A stretch of DNA of 64,000 nucleotides, from positions 4,191,452 through 4,255,451 of the forward strand of contig NZ_RBIL01000001.1 in assembly GCF_003633755.1 (NCBI RefSeq), read 5' to 3'. Of this stretch, positions 16,782 through 25,929 are shown one piece after another. How positions within the stretch are numbered: the first letter of the stretch is position 1; each line of letters opens with the position of its first letter. The DNA is from Solirubrobacter pauli (lineage in GTDB: Bacteria; Actinomycetota; Thermoleophilia; Solirubrobacterales; Solirubrobacteraceae). A program made the position numbers and the translations under genes. The notes under the pieces are model-generated. The model was not told the origin of the DNA, searched no databases, and saw only the letters and a program-made list of their open reading frames with translations.

Positions 16782-19700
16782 ATGCGCAAGACCTGGCCGC
16801 TCCTTCCAGCCCTCCTCGCGGTGAGCGTCGCGTCGCTCGCGACACCCCAGCTCGCCGCTGCACAGGGAGGCCTCGTCGCCGCCTACGGATTCGACGACAG
16901 CGGGTCCACGACCGCGGGTGACTCCTCCGGCAATGGGAACGCCGGCACCATCGTCGGCGGCGCCACGCGCAGCGCGGGCCGCTTCGGCTCGGCGCTGGTC
17001 CTCGACGGCGTCAACGACCGCGTGCGCGTCGCCGACGCCGGCTCGGTCAACCTCGCGTCGGGCATGACGCTGGAGGCCTGGGTCAACCCGAGCGTGTCGA
17101 GCGGCACGCGGTCGGTCATCGTCAAGGAGCGCCAGGTGGACGCCTCCTACGGCCTGTTCCACGCGAGCCCGTCGGTGCCGGGCATCAAGGTCGCGACCGA
17201 CGGCCGGACGACGTTCGCCAAGGGCGCCTCCGCGTTGCCGCTGAACGCCTGGTCGCACCTCGCGGCGACGTACGACGGCGCCACGCTGCGGCTGTTCGTC
17301 AACGGCGTCCAGGTGACGACGTCGACGGCCGCCGCGGGGCCGATGGTCCCTGGGCCCGGGCCGCTGTCGATCGGCGGGACGGGGCTGGCCAGCCAGTGGT
17401 TCAAAGGGCTGATCGACGAGGTCCGCGTGTACGACCGGCCGCTCGCGGCCGCCGAGATCCAGGCGGACATGGGCCGGGCCGTCGGCCTCCCGGGCACGCC
17501 GGTCCCCGCGCGCAAGGACGTCTCGGGCTCGTGGACGGCGCCGCAGGACTGGCCCCTGGTCGCCGTGCACGCGTCGATGTTGTCCGACGGCAAGGTCGTG
17601 GCCTGGGACGGCTTCGCGGAGGCGGTGAACTCCGAGCACGTCTGGAACCCCGAGACCAACGCGTTCGAGGAGGCGCCGTCCGGCATCAACCTGTTCTGCG
17701 CCGGTCACGCGCTGCTGCCGGACGGCCGGCTGTTCGTCGCCGGCGGCCACGAGCTGGCGTACGTCGGCCTGCGCGACACGCGGCTCTACAACCCGTTGAC
17801 CGCCACATGGACGGCCGGGCCCGACATGGCCCGCGGGCGCTGGTACCCGACGACCACCACGCTGCCGGACGGGCGCGTCCTGATCGTGTCCGGCGACGGC
17901 ATCACGCCGAACAACGACCCGTTCTTCGTGCGGCCCTCCGACACGATCCCCGAGATCTACGACCCCGCCGGGAACACGATGGTGTCGCTGGAGAACGCGG
18001 GCCGGCGGATGCCGCTGTACCCCTACATGTTCGTCGCGCCCGACGGCCGGGTGGTCGACGCCGGGCCGGACCGGACGACCCGGCTGCTGGACACCCGCAC
18101 CGGCGCGTGGTCCGAGCTCACCAGCCGCTCTCCGATCGAGGGCGGCAGCGCCGTGATGTTCCGGCCGGGGAAGATCCTCACGACGGGCGCGTGGACGGAC
18201 ACCGACCAGGGCGCCGCGCCGCCGATCACCAACCGCTCGGCCGTGCTCGACCTCGACCAGGCCGTGCCGGCCTGGCGCGACGTCGCCCCGATGAAGTGGG
18301 CGCGGACCTACCACACGCTCACCGTGCTGCCGGACGGCGACGTCCTCTCGGTCGGCGGGCAGGCCCGCTTCCTCGCCAACAGCATCGCCGACAGCCCGGT
18401 CCTGCAGCCGGAGATCTGGCATCCGGAGACGGACACGTGGACGCCGATGGCCTCCAGCGTCCGGCCGCGCGGCTACCACAACACGTCGCTGCTGCTCCCG
18501 GACGGCCGGGTGCTGCTCGCCGGCAGCGGCCGGCTGGACGGGTCGCTGATGGCCAACGAGAAGACGGCGGAGATCTTCTCGCCGCCGTACCTGCACAAGG
18601 GGCCGCGGCCGACGATCACCAGCGCGCCGGGCGCGATGGGGTACGGCGACACGATCGACGTCGTCAGCCCGGAAGCGGCCGACGTGACCAAGGTCAGCCT
18701 CGTCCGCATCGGCTCGGTCACGCACAACTTCAACATGGACCAGCGCTGGCAGCAGCTGAGCTTCACGCGTGCCGGCGACACGCTGCGGATCGACGCCCCG
18801 ACGTCGGCCAACGACGCTCCGCCCGGCGTGTACTACGTGTTCGTCATCAACAGCGCCGGCGTCCCGTCGAAGGCGGCGATCGTCAGCATCGCGGCCGAGC
18901 CGCAGGCGCCCGACACGACGGCGCCCTCGCAGACGCGTGACCTCGCCGCGACGGGTGCGGTCGGGAGCGCCACGCTCACGTGGACCGCGGCCACCGACGA
19001 CGTCGCCGTCGTCCGGTACAACGTGCACCGCTCCACGGACCCCGACTTCGTCCCCGGCCCCGCGAACCGGGTCGCGAGGGTCACGCAGGGGACGACCTAC
19101 ACGGATGCGGATCTCGCCGGGGGGACGTACCACTACCGCGTGACCGCCGAGGACCCGTCCGGCAACGTCGGCGCGCCGTCGGAGCGGGCGACGGCGACGG
19201 TGACCGCCGCCGCCGGCCCGGTGCCCGTCGCCGCGTACGCGTTCGAGGAGGGCACCGGTACGACCGTCGCCGACACGACCGGTCGTGGACACACGGGGAC
19301 GATCCGGCAGGCCACCTGGACGACCGGCCGCAACGGCGGCGCGCTGAGCTTCGACGGGGTCGACGACTGGGTGTCGATCAACGACGCGGCGGACCTGCGC
19401 CTCGCGACCGCGCTCACGATCGAGGCCTGGGTCAACCCGACGAAGGTCGACAGCTGGCGGACCGTCGTGATGAAGGAGCGCACAGGCGATCTCGCCTACG
19501 CGCTCTACAGCTCGGGTGAGAACCGCCCGAGCCTGTACGGGACCAACGGCTCCGTGCAGACCTCCAGCGCCCTGCCCACCAACACCTGGACGCATCTGGC
19601 CGCGACCTACGACGGCGCCACGTTGCGCTTCTTCGTCAACGGCACGCAGACCGCGTCCGTGGCGAAGACGGGCGCGCTCACGGCGAGCGCCGGCCTGCTG

Positions 19701-21038
19701 CGCCTGGGCGGCAACGCCATCTGGAACGAGTGGTTCGCGGGCAAGCTCGACGACGTCCGCATCTACGACAAGGCGTTGACGGCCGCGCAGATCCAGTCCG
19801 ACATGAGCACCCCCGCGGGCACGCCCGCGCCCGCGGACACGACCGCGCCGTCCGCGCCGGGGGCGGTGACGGCCACCGGGGCCCTCGCGCGCGTCGACCT
19901 CCAGTGGGGCGCGGCGACCGACAACGTCGGCGTCACGCGCTACCAGGTGCACCGCTCGACGACCGCCGGCTTCACGGCGAGCTCCACGACGCGGATCGCC
20001 ACGGTCGAAGCGGGGCTGACGTACGCCGACACCGCGCTCGCGCCCGGCACGTACTACTACCGCGTGATCGCCGAGGATCGGGCGGGGAACGTCGGCGCGC
20101 CGTCGGCCGAGGCGTCGGCCGTGGCCACCGGCGACACCACGGCGCCCACGGTGGCCCTGACCGCTCCCGCGGCCGGCGCGACCGTCCGCGACACGATCAC
20201 CGTGACCGCGACCGCCGCGGACGACGTCGGCGTCGCGGGCGTCCGCTTCCAGCTCGACGGGGCCGACCTGGGCGCCGAGGACACCTCCGCGCCGTACTCG
20301 GCCTCGTGGACGACGACGACCGCCACCGCCGGCCAGCACGTGCTGACCGCGATCGCGCGCGACGCGGCCGGCAACCGGACGACGGCCGTCGCCGTCCCCG
20401 TCACCGTCGACAACTCGCCGCCGCCCGGGCCGGCGCCGATCGCCGCGTACGGGTTCGAGGAGGGGACGGGGGCCACGATCGGCGACGCGACCGGCAAGGG
20501 CCATACCGGCACGATCACCGAGGCCACGTGGACGACCGCCGGTCGCAACGGCAAGGCGCTGAGCTTCGACGGCGTCAACGACTGGGTGACGATCCCGGAT
20601 GCGGCGGACCTGCGCCTCGTCGGCGCGATGACGCTCGAGGCCTGGGTCTATCCGACGAAGGTCGACGGGTGGCGGACGGCGATCCTCAAGGAACGTCCCG
20701 GCGACCTCAGCTACGCGCTGTACAGCTCCGGTGAGCAGCGGCCCAGCGTGTACGCGACGACCGGCTCGGCCACGGCACCCAGCGCGCTGCCGGTGAACAC
20801 GTGGTCGCACCTCGCGGCCACCTACGACGCGACGACGATCCGGCTGTACGTCAACGGCGCCCAGGTGGCCAGCGCCGCGCGCGCGAACGCGCTCGCGGCC
20901 AACACCGGCGCGCTGCGCCTGGGCGGGAACAACGTCTGGCCCGAGTGGTTCGCCGGCCGCCTCGACGACGTCCGCGTCTACGACAAGGCGCTGACCGCGG
21001 CGCAGATCGGCGCGGACATGGGCAAGCCGGTCGGCTGA
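16782..21038 (+). CDS. Secreted LamG / copper-radical oxidase (galactose/glyoxal-oxidase-like) / FN3 multidomain protein
   Basis: The 1418-residue protein has a signal peptide (about residues 1-27), LamG domain 1 (29-230), a seven-bladed kelch-type oxidase core plus DUF1929 domain (about 245-705), FN3 (712-805), LamG 2 (812-1015), FN3 (1019-1110), an Ig-like module (about 1120-1210) and LamG 3 (1218-1418). All residues expected for a galactose-oxidase-type copper-radical site are visible: Cys306 in FCAG, Tyr355 in RWYPT, Tyr565-His566 in GYHN, and His648 in THNFNMDQR. It probably oxidises a primary alcohol or aldehyde on a sugar to produce hydrogen peroxide. The ATG follows a GAGAGGA site. 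A strong terminator hairpin follows. Confidence 0.9.
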   Translation: MRKTWPLLPALLAVSVASLATPQLAAAQGGLVAAYGFDDSGSTTAGDSSGNGNAGTIVGGATRSAGRFGSALVLDGVNDRVRVADAGSVNLASGMTLEAWVNPSVSSGTRSVIVKERQVDASYGLFHASPSVPGIKVATDGRTTFAKGASALPLNAWSHLAATYDGATLRLFVNGVQVTTSTAAAGPMVPGPGPLSIGGTGLASQWFKGLIDEVRVYDRPLAAAEIQADMGRAVGLPGTPVPARKDVSGSWTAPQDWPLVAVHASMLSDGKVVAWDGFAEAVNSEHVWNPETNAFEEAPSGINLFCAGHALLPDGRLFVAGGHELAYVGLRDTRLYNPLTATWTAGPDMARGRWYPTTTTLPDGRVLIVSGDGITPNNDPFFVRPSDTIPEIYDPAGNTMVSLENAGRRMPLYPYMFVAPDGRVVDAGPDRTTRLLDTRTGAWSELTSRSPIEGGSAVMFRPGKILTTGAWTDTDQGAAPPITNRSAVLDLDQAVPAWRDVAPMKWARTYHTLTVLPDGDVLSVGGQARFLANSIADSPVLQPEIWHPETDTWTPMASSVRPRGYHNTSLLLPDGRVLLAGSGRLDGSLMANEKTAEIFSPPYLHKGPRPTITSAPGAMGYGDTIDVVSPEAADVTKVSLVRIGSVTHNFNMDQRWQQLSFTRAGDTLRIDAPTSANDAPPGVYYVFVINSAGVPSKAAIVSIAAEPQAPDTTAPSQTRDLAATGAVGSATLTWTAATDDVAVVRYNVHRSTDPDFVPGPANRVARVTQGTTYTDADLAGGTYHYRVTAEDPSGNVGAPSERATATVTAAAGPVPVAAYAFEEGTGTTVADTTGRGHTGTIRQATWTTGRNGGALSFDGVDDWVSINDAADLRLATALTIEAWVNPTKVDSWRTVVMKERTGDLAYALYSSGENRPSLYGTNGSVQTSSALPTNTWTHLAATYDGATLRFFVNGTQTASVAKTGALTASAGLLRLGGNAIWNEWFAGKLDDVRIYDKALTAAQIQSDMSTPAGTPAPADTTAPSAPGAVTATGALARVDLQWGAATDNVGVTRYQVHRSTTAGFTASSTTRIATVEAGLTYADTALAPGTYYYRVIAEDRAGNVGAPSAEASAVATGDTTAPTVALTAPAAGATVRDTITVTATAADDVGVAGVRFQLDGADLGAEDTSAPYSASWTTTTATAGQHVLTAIARDAAGNRTTAVAVPVTVDNSPPPGPAPIAAYGFEEGTGATIGDATGKGHTGTITEATWTTAGRNGKALSFDGVNDWVTIPDAADLRLVGAMTLEAWVYPTKVDGWRTAILKERPGDLSYALYSSGEQRPSVYATTGSATAPSALPVNTWSHLAATYDATTIRLYVNGAQVASAARANALAANTGALRLGGNNVWPEWFAGRLDDVRVYDKALTAAQIGADMGKPVG

Positions 21039-21044
21039 GCGGTG

Positions 21045-21083
21045 CCGTGCGCGGTCCGGCGAATTTGGCCGGACCGCGCACGG
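21045..21083 (+). terminator. Strong terminator hairpin
   Basis: A perfect 16-bp inverted repeat (21045-21060 with 21068-21083) closes a 7-base loop GAATTTG, seven bases after the oxidase stop codon. It has no long U-tract but is by far the most stable simple hairpin I see in the window. Confidence 0.85.
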
Positions 21084-21134
21084 TCTCACCTTTGGTTCAG
21101 TGCGAAGAGCGGCTCGGTGTCCGATCCTTGACAC

Positions 21135-21899
21135 ATGTCACGTGGTCACATCGCCGCGGCTCTCGCTGCCGCCACGCTCGCGCTCGGGGTCCCTGGGACC
21201 GCGCAGGCCGTCTCACTGCCGCTGGAGGGCTGGTGGCCGCTCAACGAGGGGTCAGGTCAGACCATTCGCGACTGGTCCGGCAACCGCAACAACGGCTACC
21301 TCGGTGCTTCACCGACGGCCGACGCCGCCGACCCCAGTTGGATCAAGGGCGTGTTCCTCGGGTCGGCCCTGCGCTTCGGCGGCGGGCAGTTCGTGACGAT
21401 CCCGGACGCGCCCTCGCTCGAGCCCCAGCGGATCACCGTCGCGGCCTGGTTCCGCGGCGACGCCTCGCCGGGCAAGTACCGGTACATCATGTCCAAGGGC
21501 TTCTTCGAGTGCCAGACGGCCTCCTACGGCCTCTATACGGGCATCGGCGGCGGGCTGTCGTTCTACATCGCCAAGAACGCCTATGACTTCTACGTGTCGC
21601 CGGCCGCGCCGACGAGCGTCTGGGACGGCAAGTGGCATCACGCCGCCGGCACGTTCGACGGCACGACCGTCCGCCTGTACATCGACGGCGTCCAAGTCGG
21701 CTCCGGCACGCCGTCGCCGACGCCCATCGACTACGACCGGGCCGACGGCACCGGACACATCGGCGCCAACGAGCCGGCCGTCTGCGACGAGGACCTCACG
21801 CTCGTCGGCGACGTCGACGGCGTCCAGATCTGGTCCGAGGCGCTTCCGGTCGACCGCATCTGGAGCGTCCTCAAGCCGATCGTGGCGCTCGCGCGGTAA
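21135..21899 (+). CDS. Secreted single-LamG-domain protein
   Basis: This 254-residue protein has a signal peptide ending near AQAV (about residue 26) and one concanavalin A-like LamG domain. The fold is recognisable from GWWPLNEGSGQTIRDWSGN near residues 33-51, the AAWFR core strand near residue 99, WHHAAGTFDGTTVRLYIDG near residues 171-189, and DVDGVQIWSEAL near the end. LamG modules bind glycans or proteins; no catalytic domain is attached. No Shine-Dalgarno sequence precedes the ATG. It follows the oxidase gene, whose LamG domains are related but more similar to each other than to this one. Confidence 0.85.
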   Translation: MSRGHIAAALAAATLALGVPGTAQAVSLPLEGWWPLNEGSGQTIRDWSGNRNNGYLGASPTADAADPSWIKGVFLGSALRFGGGQFVTIPDAPSLEPQRITVAAWFRGDASPGKYRYIMSKGFFECQTASYGLYTGIGGGLSFYIAKNAYDFYVSPAAPTSVWDGKWHHAAGTFDGTTVRLYIDGVQVGSGTPSPTPIDYDRADGTGHIGANEPAVCDEDLTLVGDVDGVQIWSEALPVDRIWSVLKPIVALAR

Positions 21900-21948
21900 C
21901 GCACCGGCGCATCTCGGCCTCACCGCGGCGGTCCTTCGGGGCCGCCGC

Positions 21949-21977
21949 TCGTCGCTCTGAGGCCGTCTCGCTATCAT
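21949..21977 (+). promoter_or_regulatory. Possible rplM-rpsI promoter
   Basis: TATCAT at 21972-21977 is a good -10 about 50 bases before rplM. The hexamer 17 bases upstream of it (TCGTCG, 21949-21954) is a poor -35. Confidence 0.4.
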
Positions 21978-22026
21978 GCTCCGTCGCCGCGCGGGCCTCG
22001 CGTGGTGCATCCACGCCTTGTAAAGA

Positions 22027-22467
22027 ATGAAGACCTACGTCGCCAAGCCCACGGACCGCGAGCGCAACTGGCTCGTCGTCGACGCTGAGGGCCAGACCCT
22101 CGGGCGTCTCGCCACTCAGATCGCCGACGCGCTGCGCGGTAAGCGCAAGCCGACCTACACCCCGCACATCGACACCGGCGACTTCGTCGTCGTTATCAAC
22201 GCGGAGAAGATCGCGGTGACGGGGCAGAAGCGCGCTGAGAAGATGTACTACCGCCACTCGGGTTACCCGGGCGGCCTGAAGTCCCGCACCTTGAACGACA
22301 TGCTCGAGCGCCGGCCGGAAGAGGTCATCCGCCTCGCGGTCAAGGGGATGATGCCCCGCAACCGCCTCGGCCGTAAGCAGCTCACCAAGCTCAAGGTCTA
22401 CGCGGGCCCGGAGCACCCCCACACTGCACAGCAGCCGCAGCCGATGGCGCTGATCGCGAGCAAGTAG
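22027..22467 (+). CDS. rplM: 50S ribosomal protein L13
   Basis: The 146-residue protein is the full-length ribosomal protein L13, an early 23S rRNA-binding protein. The family signature is complete: [15 protein letters not shown] near residues 15-29, [16 protein letters not shown] near residues 57-72, the [10 protein letters not shown] segment near residues 76-85, and MLPRNxLG represented by MMPRNRLGR near residues 110-118. It is followed after 5 bases by rpsI, the usual partner. In many bacteria L13 controls its own operon; the leader here shows no structure I can identify. Confidence 0.98.
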   Translation: MKTYVAKPTDRERNWLVVDAEGQTLGRLATQIADALRGKRKPTYTPHIDTGDFVVVINAEKIAVTGQKRAEKMYYRHSGYPGGLKSRTLNDMLERRPEEVIRLAVKGMMPRNRLGRKQLTKLKVYAGPEHPHTAQQPQPMALIASK

Positions 22468-22472
22468 GAGCC

Positions 22473-23291
22473 ATGGCCGAAAGCAACGACAACGTCAACG
22501 AGACGCCCGAGCCCGAGGAGATCTCCTCCGAGGACGTCGTCGGCGGCCAGGAGACCCCGAGCGCGGACGCCCTCGATCGCGAGCAGGCGATCGTGGACGA
22601 GACGCCCGGCGAGTCCGAGATCATCGCCGCCGAGGAGACGTCGATCACCAACGCCGCCGAGGCGGCCACCGGTGACGACGAAGAGCTCGAGTACATCGAG
22701 GAAGACGAGACGCCGCGCGTGAAGCCGGCGATCCCGGGCATGGACCTCGAGGTCGACATCGTCCGTGAGGGCGACGATCGTCCGCGCTACAGCGAGGACG
22801 AGGACCCGGACGCCGAGGAGGAGACCGAGGTCGAGGGCGAGGAGGAGCTGCCGCAGACCATCGCGGACGCTTCGATCGACCTGGCCGCCGGCGCTCGCTA
22901 CCGCGCCACCGGCAAGCGCAAGACCGCCGTCGCGCGCGTCACGCTCAAGCCGGGAACGGGCCAGTACCTGATTACTGGCGTCGCCAAGGGCGAGAAGTCG
23001 CTCGAGGAGTTCTTCCCGCGTCACACGCTGCAGCGCACGATCCGCCAGCCGCTCGAGACGGTCGGCTACGAGGATCGCATGGACGTCGTCGCCACCATGC
23101 ACGGTGGCGGTGTGTCCGCCCAGGCCGGCGCCCTGCGCCACGGCATCTCGAAGGCGCTGCTCGAGGCCGACCCCAACCTCCGCTCCGAGCTCAAGCGCCG
23201 TGGCTTCCTCACGCGTGACGCACGCGTGAAGGAGCGCAAGAAGGCGGGCCTCAAGAAGGCTCGTAAGCGGCCGCAGTTCTCCAAGCGCTAG
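22473..23291 (+). CDS. rpsI: 30S ribosomal protein S9 with a long acidic N-terminal extension
   Basis: The last 130 residues (about 143-272) are canonical S9, with [14 protein letters not shown], the [20 protein letters not shown] stretch and the invariant C-terminal SKR that reaches the P-site tRNA. The first about 140 residues are extra: rich in Glu and Asp (for example [10 protein letters not shown]), with few hydrophobics, and probably disordered. The ATG at 22473 has a good GGAG site and directly follows rplM. No good start lies next to the canonical domain, and the extension keeps the coding bias, so it is probably translated. The acidic tail could shield the basic S9 body or be removed after synthesis. 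Confidence 0.95.
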   Translation: MAESNDNVNETPEPEEISSEDVVGGQETPSADALDREQAIVDETPGESEIIAAEETSITNAAEAATGDDEELEYIEEDETPRVKPAIPGMDLEVDIVREGDDRPRYSEDEDPDAEEETEVEGEEELPQTIADASIDLAAGARYRATGKRKTAVARVTLKPGTGQYLITGVAKGEKSLEEFFPRHTLQRTIRQPLETVGYEDRMDVVATMHGGGVSAQAGALRHGISKALLEADPNLRSELKRRGFLTRDARVKERKKAGLKKARKRPQFSKR

Positions 23292-24628
23292 TGTCGGCGG
23301 CGCCTTCTCGCGCCGCCCGCAAGCTGTTCGGCACCGATGGTGTCCGCGGTGTCGCGGGCGAGTTCCTCTCTGCGGAGCTCGCCCTCGCGCTCGCGCGTGC
23401 CGCTACGGCGCGCGTGCAGCGCGCGGATCGCCCGGCGCGTGTCCTGATCATCCGCGACACGCGCGAGTCGGGTGAGATGCTCGAGGCCGCGGTCGCGGCC
23501 GGCGTCGCCGCTGCGGGCGGAGAGGCCCTCATCGGTGGCGTCCTGCCCACGCCCGGCGCTCCGCTGCTGATCGCCCGGCACGGCTTCGACCTCGCCGCGG
23601 TCCTGTCGGCTTCGCACAACCCGTACCGGGACAACGGCATCAAGTTCTTCGGTGGCGACGGCTACAAGCTGTCGGACACGACGGAGGCCGAGATCGAGGC
23701 CGCGCTCGAGGAGCCGCCGGTCGTGCCGGAGCACCCCGGTCGCGTGCGGACGTTCCACGGCGCGCTCGAGGACTACCTGCGCGCGCTCCACGAGCGGTTC
23801 TCCCACCTCGACCTCACCGGCCGGCGCATCCTCATCGACTGCGCGAACGGCGCCACGTTCCGCGCAGCGCCGGAGATCTTCCGCCGGCTCGGCGCCGACA
23901 TCGGCGTGATCGCGCACGAGCCCGACGGACGCAACATCAACCACAAGAGCGGCTCCACCCACCTGGAGCGGCTGCGCGCGGCGATGCAGGCCGGCGACGA
24001 CGAGATCGGCTTCGCCTTCGACGGCGACGGCGACCGCATGCTCGCCGTGGACCGCACCGGCGCGGTCGTCGACGGCGACGAGCTGATCGCCCTCGCGGCG
24101 ATCCACCTCCGCGAGCAGGGCCGCCTGCCCGGCAACGGCGTGGCCGTGACGGTCATGACCAACTACGGCTTCCACACGGCGATGAGCGAGCACGGCATCG
24201 AGGTCGCGACCACCGCGGTCGGCGACCGCTACGTGCTCGAGGCGCTGCGCGAGCGCGAATGGTCGCTGGGCGGCGAGCAGTCCGGCCACATCATCGACCG
24301 CAACTTCGTCCCCTCCGGCGACGGCATCGCGTCCGCGCTGCTCACGCTGGAGGCACTCGGCACCGAGAACCTGGCGGACCGGCACGGGATGGAGAAGCTG
24401 CCGCAGACGCTCGTCAACGTGCGCGCGGACCGCTCGGTCGCCGAGGCGCCCGACGTGCTCAAGGCCGTGCAACGTGAGTCGGCGTCGCTCGAAGGTCGCG
24501 GTCGTGTGCTGCTGCGGCCCAGCGGGACGGAGCCGCTCGTCCGCGTGATGGTCGAGGCCCCGACCGAGGGTGAGGCCCAGACGGTCAGCGCCCGCCTGGT
24601 CGCGGTCGTCGAGTCCGCCGCGCTTTAG
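23291..24628 (+). CDS. glmM: Phosphoglucosamine mutase
   Basis: This 445-residue enzyme converts glucosamine-6-phosphate to glucosamine-1-phosphate on the way to UDP-GlcNAc. The phosphoserine loop is LSASHNPYRDNG with Ser108, the metal-binding loop is FDGDGDRML near residues 244-252, and the phosphate-binding loop near the end is RPSGTEPLVRV. Length is normal. The GTG start at 23291 shares a base with the rpsI stop. A short 6-bp hairpin follows at 24645-24659. With glmS 2.4 kb downstream, the region supplies precursor for peptidoglycan and the surface polysaccharide. Confidence 0.96.
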   Translation: MSAAPSRAARKLFGTDGVRGVAGEFLSAELALALARAATARVQRADRPARVLIIRDTRESGEMLEAAVAAGVAAAGGEALIGGVLPTPGAPLLIARHGFDLAAVLSASHNPYRDNGIKFFGGDGYKLSDTTEAEIEAALEEPPVVPEHPGRVRTFHGALEDYLRALHERFSHLDLTGRRILIDCANGATFRAAPEIFRRLGADIGVIAHEPDGRNINHKSGSTHLERLRAAMQAGDDEIGFAFDGDGDRMLAVDRTGAVVDGDELIALAAIHLREQGRLPGNGVAVTVMTNYGFHTAMSEHGIEVATTAVGDRYVLEALREREWSLGGEQSGHIIDRNFVPSGDGIASALLTLEALGTENLADRHGMEKLPQTLVNVRADRSVAEAPDVLKAVQRESASLEGRGRVLLRPSGTEPLVRVMVEAPTEGEAQTVSARLVAVVESAAL

Positions 24629-24644
24629 CGATCGCGTCGCGGAA

Positions 24645-24659
24645 GCCGGGGGACCCGGC
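24645..24659 (+). terminator. Short hairpin after glmM
   Basis: GCCGGG and CCCGGC pair around a 3-base loop GGA. The stem is short and lacks a U-tract, so this is a possible but weak terminator. Confidence 0.35.
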
Positions 24660-24678
24660 GTGCGTTGACTAAGTAGTC

Positions 24679-25929
24679 GTGTACGCCGTAGAGAGCACCT
24701 CGACCCTCAAGCGTGCACGCAACGCGATGCGCACCGGTCGCCTGCGCGAGCGCGTCGGGGGCACGGTGCTGCTCCTCGGCACCTGCTCGCTGCTGACCGA
24801 CATCTCGTCCGAGATGGTGTCGGCCATCCTGCCGCTGTACCTGGTGGCGACGCTCGGCTTCTCTCCGCTGCAGTACGGGATCGTCGACGGCATCTACCAG
24901 GGAGCGAGCGCTCTCGTCCGGCTCGCGGCGGGGTTCCTCGGCGACCGCTGGGGTCGCCACAAGGTCCTGGCGTCCCTCGGCTACGGCATCTCCGCCGTCT
25001 GCAAGCTCGGCCTCGCGCTCATCGGCGGCGCCTGGGCCGGGTTGAGCGCGATCATCCTGCTGGACCGCACGGGGAAGGGCATGCGCACCGCCCCGCGCGA
25101 CGCGATGATCTCGCTCACGGCGCCGGAGAAGGAGCTGGGGCTCGCGTTCGGCGTGCACCGCGCCATGGACACCGCGGGGGCGATGATCGGGCCGCTCGTG
25201 GCGTTCGCGCTGCTGGCCGCCGCGCCTGACTCGTACCGCACGCTGTTCCTGATCTCGTTCTTCGTGGCGATCCTCGGCCTCGGCGTCATCACCCTGCTCG
25301 TGCGCGAGCCCGAGAGCCGCCGGCCGGTCGTTGAGACGGAGAAGCCGGACCTGCGAGCCGCGATGCAGCTGCTCAAGGGCGCCGAGTTCCGCGCGCTGAT
25401 GATCGCGGGCTCCGCGCTCGGCCTGACGACGGTGAGCGACGGCTTCGTCTACCTGGCGCTCAAGGAGCAGGTCGACTTCGACAACGCGCTGTTCCCGCTC
25501 CTGGCGACCGGGACGGCCGTGCTCTACATGCTCCTCGCCGCGCCGCTCGGGCGGCTGGCCGATCGCGTCGGCCGCGGGCGCGTGCTCGTCGGGGGCTACG
25601 TCGTGCTGCTCGGCGCATACTGCCTGTTGATGGCTCCGTCCGCCGGCGTGGTGTCGCTGATCCTGGTCCTCGCCCTGCTGGGCACGTACTACGCCGCCAC
25701 GGACGGCGTGCTGATGGCCATGGGCAGCCGCTACGTGCCCGAGGAGCTGCGCGGCAGCGGGCTCGCGCTGCTCGGCACCGCGACCAGCGTCGCCCGGCTG
25801 CTCGCGTCCGTGCTGTTCGGCGTGCTCTGGACGGTCCTGGGGCTCGAGGCGACGATCATGATCTTCGGCGCCGCGCTGGTCGTCGCCATGGGGCTCGCGG
25901 TGCGAGGGCTGCGGATCGCCGATGCGTAG
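24679..25929 (+). CDS. Major facilitator superfamily transporter
   Basis: This 416-residue membrane protein has about 12 hydrophobic helices and the MFS loop motif GDRWGRHKVLASLGYG near residues 94-109, between helices 2 and 3. The LTDISSEMVSAILPLYL opening and the RTGKGMRTAPRDAM loop resemble a poorly characterised MFS group often annotated as efflux or sugar-phosphate-like carriers. Substrate and direction are not determinable. The GTG at 24679 was chosen as the first start after the glmM terminator; no Shine-Dalgarno is visible, and an internal ATG at residue 17 is possible. It overlaps the next gene by 8 bases. Confidence 0.85.
   Translation: MYAVESTSTLKRARNAMRTGRLRERVGGTVLLLGTCSLLTDISSEMVSAILPLYLVATLGFSPLQYGIVDGIYQGASALVRLAAGFLGDRWGRHKVLASLGYGISAVCKLGLALIGGAWAGLSAIILLDRTGKGMRTAPRDAMISLTAPEKELGLAFGVHRAMDTAGAMIGPLVAFALLAAAPDSYRTLFLISFFVAILGLGVITLLVREPESRRPVVETEKPDLRAAMQLLKGAEFRALMIAGSALGLTTVSDGFVYLALKEQVDFDNALFPLLATGTAVLYMLLAAPLGRLADRVGRGRVLVGGYVVLLGAYCLLMAPSAGVVSLILVLALLGTYYAATDGVLMAMGSRYVPEELRGSGLALLGTATSVARLLASVLFGVLWTVLGLEATIMIFGAALVVAMGLAVRGLRIADA

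Noticed and set aside
21128..21133. TTGACA just before the small LamG gene as a -35 box
   Set aside because: It ends one base before the ATG at 21135, so a promoter using it would start inside the gene.
16698..21134. An open frame of about 1478 codons on the minus strand
   Set aside because: It is the antisense shadow of the LamG/oxidase gene; the forward frame has a signal peptide, intact active-site motifs and a terminator.
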